Source of the DNA: Escallonia rubra
Taxonomy: Eukaryota; Streptophyta; Magnoliopsida; Escalloniales; Escalloniaceae
Direction: 5' to 3'
Assembly (NCBI GenBank): GCA_033065855.1
Contig: JAVXUO010002465.1
Location: 62,001 to 126,000 of the forward strand
DNA: 64,000 bases
Part shown: positions 21,123-32,402 of the stretch, one piece after another
Numbering within the stretch: the stretch's first letter is position 1
Layout: the number at the start of each line of letters is the position of its first letter
The notes under the pieces: model-generated
The model's input: only the letters and a program-made list of their open reading frames with translations
Databases searched by the model: none
Told to the model about the DNA's origin: nothing
Position numbers and translations under genes: made by a program

Positions 21123-24100
21123 ATGGAGTACCCTCTGACCAAATGTACGAGGATGTTCTTCTTGCTAGGAATGGTGATGATTGAGCTTCAGAGTTATGGA
21201 AGCTTGGGTTGCCTGGAAGATGAAAGGGCTGGGCTGATGAAACTCAAAGAGGCATTCCACAACCCTGCACGGTCTACTGCTCTTCATTCATGGGGTGGTG
21301 GTGAGGAGAGGGACTGCTGCAAATGGGAAAGGGTGGTGTGTGACAACGCCACCAAGCGAGTCAGCCAACTCTCTCTCAGTCAGGCACGCTATTTCGGCAA
21401 CCACTGGTTCCTCGACGCCTCTTTGTTTCTTCCTTTCCAAGAACTACAAAGTTTGAGCTTGGCGGATGATGCCTTGGCAGGTCAGTAACCTTCTCCTCAT
21501 CCCTCCGTCCCTTGAAAAGAGATATTATTCATTAGTCCACAATTCCATGACAACAGTTTGCACCAAGCCCGCACTCCAAGTGCTGTTGAATTGACTCTTA
21601 ATGTTGATAATGCTGATACAGGTTTTAAAGGGGTACTTAATTTGACCAAGTTAGAAGTTTTGGATTTGAGATCAAACTCCTTCACAGAAATATCATCTTT
21701 GGATGTCATGAAATCCTTGAAGTCTCTAAACCTTGGCAATAATGATTTAAACAACTCACATCGTTTCAAAGGTAAGCCTCGACTCTACAAACTACGCATC
21801 AGCTTCTGCTATGTTTACTTGTAGATTGCCAAGTTAATGCACAGTACTTTGGCCATTCTAATTTGCTGCACAGAGTTAACTAATTTGACCAAATTGGAGA
21901 TGCTGCATCTTGGTGATAATGGTTTAATGGAGATTCCCTCATCCATTTGGGCTCTTACCTCTTTGAAGGCCTTGTCTTTGAGGAACAATGGATTAACTGG
22001 CTTATTACCTCTCCGAGGTAAGTTAGCAAAAACTTTTGATCTGCATTCCTTTGAGAATTTTATTTCAATATGCTCCAAATGGTATTCAAATCGGGTTCAT
22101 ATTTTTCAAGGTTAATCCGTTCATATTGCAAAACCTAGAGTATTTGTGGAATTCCTTGTCTATTTTAATCTGTTCTGTTAGGGCTCCTACATGACCCATT
22201 AATTACTTGTGTAGCATAACTTTGTTTTGAGGCCTTTGTGTTCCTTGAACTCTTTCAGTTGGTACTGATATCTTTCATGGATTTTATGAATCTGTGGCAT
22301 CTAGAACATGCTCTCTGAGTGATATATACTAGTTTCATAGACATGTGATGCAAGAGTAACTTATTTGTGATTGGAAGGCAAAAATCCCTTGTGTCACCAA
22401 GCCTTAAGCCTGATTTTCTCGATTTCCATTGTTTTTCTGCACTAGCATGGCAGAGTAACTGGGGAGTTACCCTTCACTGTTTTTACATGACAATTTTATT
22501 ATACTTATATTCAGAAACAAACCTGGGAAAGAATAAAAATTTACTGTAATTGCTGTTGAGTTTGATGCATAAGCCAAGATTGGTATTCATAGTACTTTCA
22601 TCTATTTATAGAACTATATTTGACTTGTAACTTTCCAATTAATTTTGCAAGTTAACACACACCCAAGTACTTTTACAGGACTTTGCAAGTTGGTGAACCT
22701 TCAGGAGTTGGATTTAAGCAACAACGGTTTTGAAGGAAATCTCCCTTCGTGTCTCGTGAACTTCATATCCCTCCGGCTGCTTGAACTTTCCCAAAACAGA
22801 TTTGAAGGAGCCATTCCTTCAACTCTCTTCCCTATTCTCAAGTCACTTGAGTATGTTTCCCTTTCTCATAACTTCTTTGAAGGATCATTTTCTTTTAGTT
22901 CATTAGCCAACAATTCCAACCTTGAGGTCTTCGAACTTGTTAGTGACAACAATGGTCTAAAGGTAGAGACGGAAAATCCACCTTGGACACCTCTATTTCA
23001 ACTAAAATTCTTTCGTTTATCCAACTGTATACTCAACGACAAAAGTAGAGTTCTACCTAGCTTTCTTCTGAATCAGTTCGAGCTGAGAGTGATTGATTTA
23101 AGCCACAATAGCATTTCAGGAACTATTCCAATGTGGTTGGTGGCAAATAACACAAAATTGGAATTTCTTAATCTTGCAAATAATTCCTTGACGGGCCCTC
23201 TAACGTTGCATTTGAACTCTACTCACCTCGATATGTTTTGGTTTGATGTCTCTAGCAATCATATCCAAGGAGAGCTTCCATACCTCGTAGGTTCCACATT
23301 TCCTAATTTGATCACTTTGAACGTGTCTAGCAATTTGTTTCAAGGTAGCATTCCTCCATCATTGGGAGATTTGAGAGTGTTGGATACATTGGACTTATCG
23401 AATAACAACTTTTCTGGGCAACTACCCGAGCATCTGGTCACAGGTTGCGTCTCACTGGCAATTCTGAAACTGTCAAACAATAGCTTGCAAGGTCAATTTC
23501 TTCCATCAAAGTCAAACCTCACAATGCTCGGTGCCCTATTTTTAGACAGCAATTTTTTCTTTGGAGAGATCCCACGTGGAATTTTGAACAGTTCCAAGCT
23601 ATGGCTGTTGGATTTAAGCTACAATTTTTTCTCAGGCAAAATTCCTGATTGGATCGGAGACTTGCCATTATATTCCCTCACTTTGTCAAACAATGCTTTA
23701 GAGGGACCTATACCGTCCGGTTTCTGCAAAAGCGATGAACTAAGATTTTTAGACCTTTCTTGGAACAACTTAAGTGATGGTGTACCTTCATGTGTGAACC
23801 TCTCATCCCTGCATTTCTTACATTTGCAAGGAAATGAGTTTAGTGGCCCTTACCAAGTTTCCTATCATCACTTTTAGCTTCTTCTCTCGTGACATTCGAT
23901 GTGACGGATAACAAATTATTAGGAAAGATTCCAAGTTGGATAAACTCATTCTCAAACTTGAGGGTTCTTCTCTTGGGAGGAAACAGCTTTGAAGGCCCCA
24001 TTCCTCTCCAACTGTGTGATCTCGGAAACATCAGCATAATTGACCTTTCCCGCAATGAATTTTCTGGGTCAATACCATCTTGCCTGCATGGCATAAAAGT

Positions 24101-24829
24101 TGGTAATGAAAAAGCATTTGATGACACGTTTAGAACTGAAATATATGGAGGTTATAGGTTTATGCGGTTACATTCGTATTCATATGAAAATCAAGTCAAT
24201 GTGGACCAAGCTATTCCTGTTCCTATATCTATATCAGATGTTGAAGAAGAAGTGGAGTTCATAACGAAGAGTCGGTCAGAAACATACAAAGGAAATGTTT
24301 TGTACTTCATGTCTGGTATTGATCTCTCATGGAACAAATTAACGGGTCCAGTCCCTTATGAAATCGGATACCTGAGTGACATCCATGCTTTAAACCTGTC
24401 ACACAACCATTTAACCGGACCAATCCCCGAATCTTTCTCTAACCTAAAGCAAATAGAAAGCTTGGACCTATGTCACAATAGCTTGAGCGGTCAGATTCCC
24501 CTGAAATTGGTTGAGCTGAACTATTTATCAGTCTTCACAGTTGCTTACAATAACTTATCAGGTAGGACACCTGAGAGGAAGGCTCAATTTGCAACGTTTG
24601 ACGAACATAGCTACGAGGGAAATTCTCTTCTCTGTGGAGTGCCACTGGAGAGAAGATGTATCACCAATGAAGAGATGTCACCACCACCGCAACCTTCATA
24701 TGCAGTACAAGATGACACATTTGAAGTTGCATTTTTATTACTTTTTGGCCAACTTATGCAGTGGCATTTGTAGGCATCATAGTGATTCTCTACTACTGTC
24801 CATACCATAAGCACCTAATGTGGATGTAA
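21123..24829 (+). pseudogene. LRR receptor-like protein gene with two single-base frameshifts
   Basis: Exons 21123-21480, 21622-21771, 21874-22017 and 22679-24829; all three introns are GT-AG and phase 1, as usual between LRR units. N-terminus: signal peptide (hydrophobic 12-28), then LRRNT with CLEDERAGLMKLKEAF and the Cys pair CCKWERVVC. About 20 extracellular LRRs follow, with an island near 24.15-24.30 kb before GNVLYFMSGIDLSWNKLTG, a C-terminal cap, one transmembrane helix (YAVAFVGIIVILYYC) and a very short tail without kinase: the receptor-like-protein plan of the RLP13/14/15 and CuRe1-like group. Such proteins sense extracellular ligands and signal with SOBIR1/BAK1-type kinases. The frame breaks at about 23850 (one base short in GGCCC) and about 24735 (one base short in a T-run). 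Allowing one base at each gives exactly 935 codons including stop. Either the gene is a young pseudogene or these are assembly indels. Confidence 0.85.
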
Positions 24830-25015
24830 TTATTCCCAAGGGATATTGTGTGTTAGCAAATTCTAATTTTCTTTCCGGCGAACTTGTTTCCGCAAGATGC
24901 ACCTTTTCTCAGATAAGAATACAATATATCTACTTAATAGATGGAACTATCTGGAAGCCATAATTCTTGAGATATTGTGTAACTCTGGTACAACATACTT
25001 GTAAAAATGGTACAA
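24830..25015. other. Short gap between converging genes
   Basis: 3' flank of the receptor-like gene and of the minus-strand HHP fragment; AT-rich, with possible polyadenylation signals on both strands. Confidence 0.4.
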
Positions 25016-25720
25016 TTAATATTGAGTAGCAACATTTTCACAGCCCTTCCTGCCACGAAACTCGAGAAATATTAATGCAGCTCCGTAGTGTGCCAATGCA
25101 CCCATGATCACAAAAATATGAAATATTTGGTGACTGTGACCGGCTAGGTCAAACCACCCAGGCTTCCATCTCTCAGGGATTCGATTAACATAAAACTAAC
25201 ATAGTCCCATTCAGGTACGATAATGCCATGACTGCTTCATATGCTAGGGTTATATTTCTCTGGGGCTCACTCCAATTAACAATGACAGCATGGATCGCGG
25301 GTATTAGGCCAAAAAGTCCCATCGCAACAAACAGGAAGGCACGAAAGGAGCAAAATTTGCCCGTTGAAAGCACTGGTAAAAGCAAGGTTATGATGGTGGA
25401 AATTCCCATGATTGTGATTCCACCGAGGTAGATGAACTGCCAGTGAGTGTCACATTCGAAGATGTTGTAAATTTGAGGGAAGAAAGAGGTGATTATCATG
25501 ACTGATATACCAACATAGTCCATCTGTAGCAATAGGAAGTTTATGTGGTGTGAGTGGCCGCAAAAGAGGTGGAAATGCTGCTTGAGAGGAGGCTGAACAA
25601 TGAGCCACCTAGGAATACGAAAAATGGCCACCATGTAGCTGCCATTTCTGGTGACATGAGCTCCATTTCTTGTGGTGTTGTATGCTTCAAATCAATGAGT
25701 TTGGGTGTTCCATGCAACAG
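25016..25720 (-). pseudogene. C-terminal fragment of a heptahelical (HHP/adiponectin-receptor-like, PAQR) gene
   Basis: From high to low coordinates the translation runs through EMELMSPEMAATWWPFFVF, FCGHSHHINFLLLQMDYVG, IITSFFPQIYNIFECDTHWQ, LFGLIPAIHAVIVNWSEP and, near the end, [20 protein letters not shown] and [18 protein letters not shown]. These are the last five or so transmembrane segments of plant HHP proteins, with the conserved H..H of both HSH motifs. The frame changes twice: near 25590 (a base missing between SSSI and CHLFCGHSH) and near 25200 (a base missing after GTMLV). The N-terminal exons are absent, because repeat copy D begins just upstream. HHPs are seven-helix membrane proteins linked to sugar, hormone and cold responses in Arabidopsis. 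This fragment is unlikely to be functional. Confidence 0.85.
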
Positions 25721-25779
25721 TTTGCATCAAAGATCTGAAGAAAACCCTAGATAGTATTACAACAAATGAATAAATTCAT

Positions 25780-26600
25780 GAAATCCAGTTGAATGAATTT
25801 GCCTATATATGTTAAAGAGAAAAATAAGATCTCATTTCATGCCCTTGAACAATAGGAGCAACAAGCAGAATGCTATGAGAAGTTCGATGCTGGACAAAGT
25901 TGGCCAATCTTTCAGGTGAGGTCTTAACTTGCGGACTTTTTAAACTCAATTACTTTCGTCTTAAGAATATATATGGAGCTTTGAATTGGACATGAAATTG
26001 GAGTTAGCCGAACTTAATTCCGACGGTTTTTCAACGGTTAGCTCAAACTGATATATTTCAATTCTAATTTTCTAAACCAGATATGAATTGTACACTGAAT
26101 ATAACTATATTAAACTCAAAGTTAGTTAGGGTTAGTACGCTGTGGTAAGTGACTAATGAAATATTACTATCAGAAATGTTTCAAGAACGCATAGTAATTG
26201 ATTTTTTGGGTTGAATCCGAATTGAAAAATCTCAACCAACCGGCCTAGAAACAGGCATGTCCAACTTTTAAAACCTAAAACCAAATAGCCGATCTATTTC
26301 AGTTTTTTTTCAGTTCGATTATTTTGGATATTTCAAGTTGACCGGATAATGAGCAATTCATATTTGTGTTGTGGAACCCCGTGCAATCGGGAATCTCAGG
26401 CTTCGTTTCCTAACGATTTTTGTTCCCGTTCTTGTTTTTCACAAAGACCACAATATAGCAACACCAATTTGATCCGAAGGTAAAAATAGACCTGAATGTA
26501 TTTGGATTAATATATTCACCCTGAAATAAAAAAAACAGAATCTAAAAAACATGGTTTGGATTAATATATAATCAGTTTTGATATTCTTTTAAATGGTTTT
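25780..26600 (+). repeat. Dispersed repeat family, copy D
   Basis: Landmarks in the same order as copies A and C: GAGATCTCATTTCATGC, AAAGTTGGCCAATCTTTC, ATATGGAGCTTTGAATTGGA, TTTTTTGGGTTGAA, GTTCCCGTTCTTG and GATATTCTTTTAAATGG. Noncoding. Its start truncates the HHP fragment. Confidence 0.6.
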
Positions 26601-26620
26601 TACTTCATAGTTCATACACG

Positions 26621-26621
<1 letters not shown>

Positions 26622-26657
<36 letters not shown>

Positions 26658-26681
26658 TGAGAGAGAGAGAGAGAGAGAGAG
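26622..26681 (+). repeat. (GT)n(GA)n microsatellite
   Basis: GT 26622-26655 followed by GA to 26681; paralogue of the run at 15332-15387. Confidence 0.95.
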
Positions 26682-26699
26682 GTGGGGGTTAAGATAAAT

Positions 26700-27760
26700 A
26701 ATTTGCCATGGAATCATATTGACTAGGAGCTCCATGATTTCACAAAACTCAATGTATGTTATTGAATTGCATGCTAGGAAATACAAACATAGTTTTACTG
26801 AGATGGGATTCAAAGTGTCTCGAGCCTTGCTTTTCTCACTCTCGAGCCTTATTTTTGGGAGAGAGTTGGCCAATCTTTCAGGGTAAGGTCTATATATAGG
26901 TCCAAAAATTTAGGGATCCTTTTAAATCAATTCTTTTCTTTGGTCATAAGAATATATGGAGCTTTGAATTGGACATGAAATTGAGTTGGCCAAACTCAAT
27001 TCCCAGGGGTGTTTACTCAAATTAACCCGAACCGAAATATTTCAGTTTCAATGTTTTAAATCAAAAATTGAAATTTTCAAACCCATTTATGAAGAAAGAA
27101 TTGGTTTCATTTCTTAACATTGTAGGCTTACATCTTTTAAGATGAACCGTATAAAAAACTCAAAGCATTTTCCATCCATGACTTAATCTCAGACACAAAT
27201 CTGACATTTTCGGCATGCGCTACTCTATTTTCTGACCTTATGTAGTACCATTGCAGGTTATACAAACAATTGAGGTTTCTCTTTACATCAGAGCTGCAAT
27301 TGTTTCTGCATCGAAATTCACTTTGTCAATACTTGTTGGTCGGGGAATCTTTTCGTCAAATTTCTACTACTGCCCAGAGGAATTATTTTCATAGTTTCAG
27401 CTTCATTAGGTCAAAAGAGCTCCTCCAATAGCTGCTTCTTCCCCACCTTCATATCGAAACCTGTTAGCTTGTCAACAGTGTCCTCCAAGCATGTAATTTT
27501 CCGTGGCAATTGAATTGTAAACATGTATAACTGTGGGATCCATGGGTCATGCCATATCCTGACTTTCGCTACAAAATTGGCTAAACACGGTTTAGCTTGT
27601 CAACAGTGTCTTTCAAGCATTTAATTTTCCGGTATGTTCTCGATTGTTGTCGGATATGAGGATATTACGGATACCCGATACCTACATCACTTTTGCTACA
27701 AAATTTCGCACTTTCATCACTATAATATCTATAGGGCACGATTGGCCCTACAACAAAATT
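26700..27760 (+). repeat. Dispersed repeat family, copy E, with deleted RNase H remnant
   Basis: Matches 12060-14180 in order (GTGTCTCGAGCCTTG, TTGGCCAATCTTTCAGGGTAAG, GATGAACCGTATAAAAAA, GAGGATATTACGGATAC). At 27.29-27.35 kb the RNase H segment of 13.21-13.32 kb is collapsed to a few codons. So the 12-14 kb region and this one are segmental copies with different deletions. Confidence 0.55.
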
Positions 27761-27859
27761 GGACTGTAAGGCGTCCTTTCAAGTATCATATAAGAACACT
27801 TTTGACATAAGGTCGCTTTGAATAGCGTTGTAATCCCGCCCCATTAAAGGCCATCACAA

Positions 27860-28215
27860 TAAGTTATGCTAACGCCCACAAGCACCTCAATAAGATTAAG
27901 GCCTAACAAGACGCAAATACACGTCCAACAAAGTGCTTAACTGGAAGACGACAATGTGCCCTAGAGTGACGCTAAAAAGCATCCCAATAACTATTTTGAG
28001 ACGCTTCTTGGCGTCCTATAGAGTGCTCAATCAAAAGACTCCAATATGCCTTATTTTACCAAATTAGAAATATTTATATGCCAAATTATTTTATTTTATT
28101 TTACCAACATGTTCCTATTTTTTTTATTGTCAAAATGTCCTTTGTACCAAAAAAAAAAAATAGGAACATGTTCCTATTTTTATTTTACCAAATTAGAAAT
28201 ATTTATATACCTTGC
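27860..28215 (+). repeat. Second copy of the 360-bp block at 12.4 kb
   Basis: CCCACAAGCACCTCAATAAG, AACTGGAAGACGACAAT, GCATCCCAATAACTATTTTG and the mirrored TAGGAACATGTTCCTA near 28165 all match 12395-12760. Inside are inverted words (AACATGTTCCTATTTTT and AAAAATAGGAACATGTT) able to form a hairpin. It may be a MITE; the exact ends are unclear. Confidence 0.6.
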
Positions 28216-31200
28216 TACCTTCATCACCAATTCCAATATGTAGCACATCAAAACATGACCAACGTAACCCAATTTAGTTCATACACATTACAACCATAAG
28301 AAGTTAAAAACCAACTCAATTGAAGGATAACATCCAAAGTTTTCATATCATCCATATGTCTCAAGTGAAGAATTACATTGACTCCAAAATTAGAGGTAAC
28401 CACTAGTTCTAAGTGCCTAGAATACTAACAATCACAAAAGGCCTTGTGACTAACAAACTATTCAATGTCCATCCTAAAGCAAAATATAGTTATCTCGTCA
28501 CCATTTAAGTCACCGATCACATGCCATCAACGCTCTCTAGTTCCACCTGCAAATACAAACATGTACTTATTATTTGATTGTGTATATGTATTAGAAGTTT
28601 ACTTTTGCACTTTCTAATGACAAATTTCATCGATTATACATTGGCAACTTTAGAAGCACTCAAGTCCATAACACATAAATGCACTGCTCCACAATAGCAA
28701 GAGCACATTAAGCATCTCAATTGATCATAAGATATGCATGAAAGAACCAACCCTTCGAAACACAAAAAAAATGATAATAGGGCTAAACCTTTTTAGTTTG
28801 CAAAACACCATGTCCATGGAGGTTTCTTGGCAGAAAACTCACACTAAATACTGGTAAGATAACTTAAAATATCTTAGTTTAAGGTTAACGATTAGTTGCA
28901 TCAGTGTCAATGACAGAGTAAGGATGTTAACGGTACTACGTCGCATTCATGTTGACTTGCCCAAACACTTAGCAAGAACACCAATGATGCCATTCCAAGG
29001 GTAAAAAAAGGTGGGAATTCAAAGTCTAGACAACGGTCCGCTTCAGGCTTCAAGACTACTAAGACTCGATTTAATACATAGATAAGGTTTGGTGCAGCTT
29101 CCAAAAGCCTCAAGTGAATAAGTTTTTCATAGTTTCAACATGATTAGATTCTTTAATCATGTCTATACAAGTGATCAAGAAAAACATGTTTATGTACCCA
29201 TGTAAAAAAACTGAACCACCGGAAATGCTTCTTGGGTTCATCTAAGATCAGACATGTCATGCATGGAGCCAATACTCATACCCCCTATATTTTTTGTCTG
29301 AGACTTGAGCATTTAAAAGAGTCATTGTGACATTTGAAACAATTATGCAAACAAAGAGAAACTAAGAGGTCACACTCATACTTTTTACATTCAACCTGCA
29401 GTCTAGAAACACTACTCAGGTTCATGCCAAATTGCATGTCAAACATGTAGCATACCCCATATTCATAAGAAGTGATTACAGAGGAACTGGACATTAAAGG
29501 TACGTACCATGGCCTTTTGAGTACCCTAATGCGCATAAGAATCTTCCACTGAACCAACTTGACTCAAGCTGGTTTTCTCTTAATGTGATCATCGTTTGAC
29601 AATGTCGGATCCTTCTTTACCTTGGCCTTCCAATTCCTAAATTTCTTTCCAAATGATTGTAAGAATCACTCCTCGGAACCATAAGGGAGATCAAATCTTT
29701 CCTGGAACGAAGTCAAAAAAATAATTAATTGAAACGCAAGTCCAGGAGCCATTTCTCTGTTTGAAGTATTTGCAGATTGCATAGAGAAAGGTCTGGTGCA
29801 GGTTGAAGTGAAAGAAATTAGAGTTATGTGCTTCTAAAAGTAGTAAAAATATAAATAATTGATATAAGTTAGGCTGTTTTACCCATTGATAAGAGTACTT
29901 AAAATCTCATTTACAATGTTGAACACCATTGCTTAGCTAAATAACATGAACATCACTAGTCAGTAAAAACTTTCAGCTTACAATAATCAACAACTTTGAA
30001 AGAAACATAGAATTTTGAGGCAGTAATTTGTCTAAAGGATACATCAGCAGATATTTCAACTGGGCAACTGTTACCCAAGCTAATATGCTCAAAACAAACT
30101 ACTGTCAAAATACCTATATACGAGATGCCGACCACTAAGGCAAATACTACGGCAGTAATATGAAAACCATTGGACTACCAGCCAAAAAAATTGATTAAGG
30201 TAAAATTGGTTTTAAATGATTAGCATACACGCATATTCTAGATGACTATTTAGTTTAATTATATGTTATGGTGCAATAGATCCTTTCTAAACATCAACTT
30301 CGTTTCGTAAAAGATCAAAATTTTCACTTACTTTGACTAGATCTCTCTTAACTAAAAGCTAATCAGTATGTACGCATTCAAGACCATATGACAAAGTAAC
30401 TACTTTTATATGTCTTTTAAGAACAAAAACAAACAAACATTAATTCCTAAAGAAGAAATCCGCATGAGTATATATAGATGTTGTTAGCAATAAAGGTTTT
30501 GCTCGCATAATATCTAATAAAACTTTAATCACCTGTAGTACTAATCAAGCTTTCATATTGGCATGTTAGCAAAAGCCAAGCAAGAGTGGACACTATGTTT
30601 TGCCTAAGCACTATCCAGTCTCCTAGTTATCCCAGCAAATTTAACTTGCCACACTTTGCTTTTCAAGAAAATGAGTATTTCTGAACAGTTTTTGTTTTTC
30701 GAGAATAAAAATGCCTTTTATAGATGTAACAAAGAAAGAAAGAAGACGAACTGGCTAAAGCACAACATCATGGCTCGGCATTATAACGCAGCTTCAAACA
30801 TTTTGAGTATGCGCAAGATTGCTGCTAATTGCTCTTGCCTTCCTGGAAAATCAGAAAAAAGGTAATCCACAGAGACCACAACAATTATCCATCTTTTGAA
30901 GGATTCATTTCTCCAGTCAACTCGTTACCTAGCTAGCTCTCTGATCAAACATGTCTTGGTTATTTTGAACTTCCAAATAAAAGGTAGCTGCACTGCTACT
31001 TTAGATATATTCCAAACTAATTGATTTACTGAAACTGTAAGGAAAGCCTGCAATCGACAACAAGCATAAAAGTTTCAAGCAGAATGCTGAATAACAGAGA
31101 ATGAGGTGCCAAAGAACTTAACTTAGGCTAAATCTGGTGTGATCATTAGATAAATGACCAGAGTTGCTTAAATAAACTTGTTAAGCCTATTAACAGTATC

Positions 31201-31788
31201 TAAAAATCACAAACATAACAGCATGTCATTGGACCTGAAGTATTTGAAACAGAAGCAAAGAAAATTAACAAATGAATGGGATTAAACCACTCCAACAGAA
31301 TTGTCATATCTTTTTATTATTTCATGGAACTATCGTATCACGAATCAAGTATCGAGTGGAAAGAGAAAGATATTAATGTTGTGTTTGTTTAACACTAAAA
31401 CCTCTTTTTAATTTGCAAGGCGTGATTCAATAATTCTAAAAAATACATTACAGTCTTCTTGCATTTTCCCTGCCCATTTTGGCTTAAAAATTAAATTACA
31501 AGATATCTATAAGTAGCTGAATTAACGGTATTCAAACAAACATGAAATCTCCCTTTATTTTCAAAATCTGCAACTCCTTCAAATTCATAGCCATCTCAAG
31601 TCAAGTATAGAAAGGATATTAAAATCACCACACAGAATCCAAGGGAAAGATGAATTAGAAGGGGTCAATGGATCCGCTTAAGCAAGCAAATCCAATTTCT
31701 CCATTCACTGCAGCTAGAACCTTAGGAAAAGACATAACCTCAAAACCACACAAAGTGACTTTAAGTAGAATCCGGATGGAAGGCTAAC
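28216..31788. other. Long stretch without a recognised gene
   Basis: About 3.5 kb of AT-rich DNA. The base composition and scattered acceptor-like motifs on the minus strand (for example TTTGTATTTGCAG|GTGG near 28.55 kb) would fit introns of a minus-strand gene or lncRNA beginning near 32.2 kb, but no conserved exon series can be assembled. One coding-like patch is listed separately. Confidence 0.4.
29570..29705 (-). pseudogene. Possible CACTA accessory-protein (Transposase_24-like) exon remnant
   Basis: On the minus strand the peptide FGKKFRNWKAKVKKDPTLSN can be read. Its basic-aromatic pattern resembles the 'FRNWK..LKK' start of plant CACTA/PTTA accessory proteins, one of which is clearly present at 34-35 kb. 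Only about 45 codons and one stop upstream. Weak. Confidence 0.25.
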
Positions 31789-32399
31789 TTGACTGGGCTT
31801 TGTAAAGACGCTACTCTTGAGCCATGTTCGTCGCCCTTAGAAGGGAAGGTTCAGCAGGGAAGTAAAAAAAATTGTCTGAGAACTGGAGCCCTCGTTGCAA
31901 ACGCCTCCCCAATAGAACTGCAACGAGAACTGGAAGCCCTAATTGCAAAGCAATTCTTATTCCCTTCGGCTTCCCCCCCCCCCCCCCCCCAAATACACAA
32001 TAAATCAAATAACATAAGGTATGATAGAGAAAAGGAGGAGCAAGTTACCTTTAGGTCTTTAATTTCCTTGGATTCATCATCTTGCCCATTGGATGTTGTT
32101 AATGGATAGAAGACGAGTGGAGAGAGACTGAAATGGAAATGGAAATGAAAGTGAAATGCAGTCGTTTTGAGAAACCCAATTGGTGTTTTTTTCATCCACT
32201 CTCCTTTTTGTTGCGCGCTGCTGAAAATTTAGGATCCCGCGTAAATTGAAACGCTATTTAAAAAAAAGGGACGCTTGTTAGTTAGCACCCAATAAAAAAG
32301 GGACGCTTGTGAGTTTTGAGACGAGAGAAAAGAAAGGAAAGAGAATAGAAAGGAAGAGAAAAGAAGATAATTTTCCTTCATTTTGTTTGACCTTAAAAA
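31789..32399. other. Possible transcription start region on the minus strand; poly-C run
   Basis: 31973-31990 is 18 Cs. On the minus strand 32195-32045 reads as a CT/CAT-rich leader followed by a donor-like CTAAAG|GTAAC near 32048, so this may be a first exon of an unidentified minus-strand transcript. 32250-32330 holds two AAAAAGGGACGCTTGT words. The junction with the CACTA remnant is at about 32400. Confidence 0.35.
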
Positions 32400-32402
32400 A
32401 AA

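Noticed and set aside
21497-21769. Minus-strand frames under the LRR gene
   Set aside because: They are antisense to LRR exons with consistent phase-1 introns on the plus strand.
26589-26873. Minus-strand frame with Leu-Ser and His-Thr repeats
   Set aside because: Translation of the (GT)n(GA)n microsatellite.
31851-32195. 114-codon minus-strand frame as a protein-coding gene
   Set aside because: It consists of a CAT/TTC-rich leader-like start and a poly-G run; no domain. Kept only as a possible first exon region.
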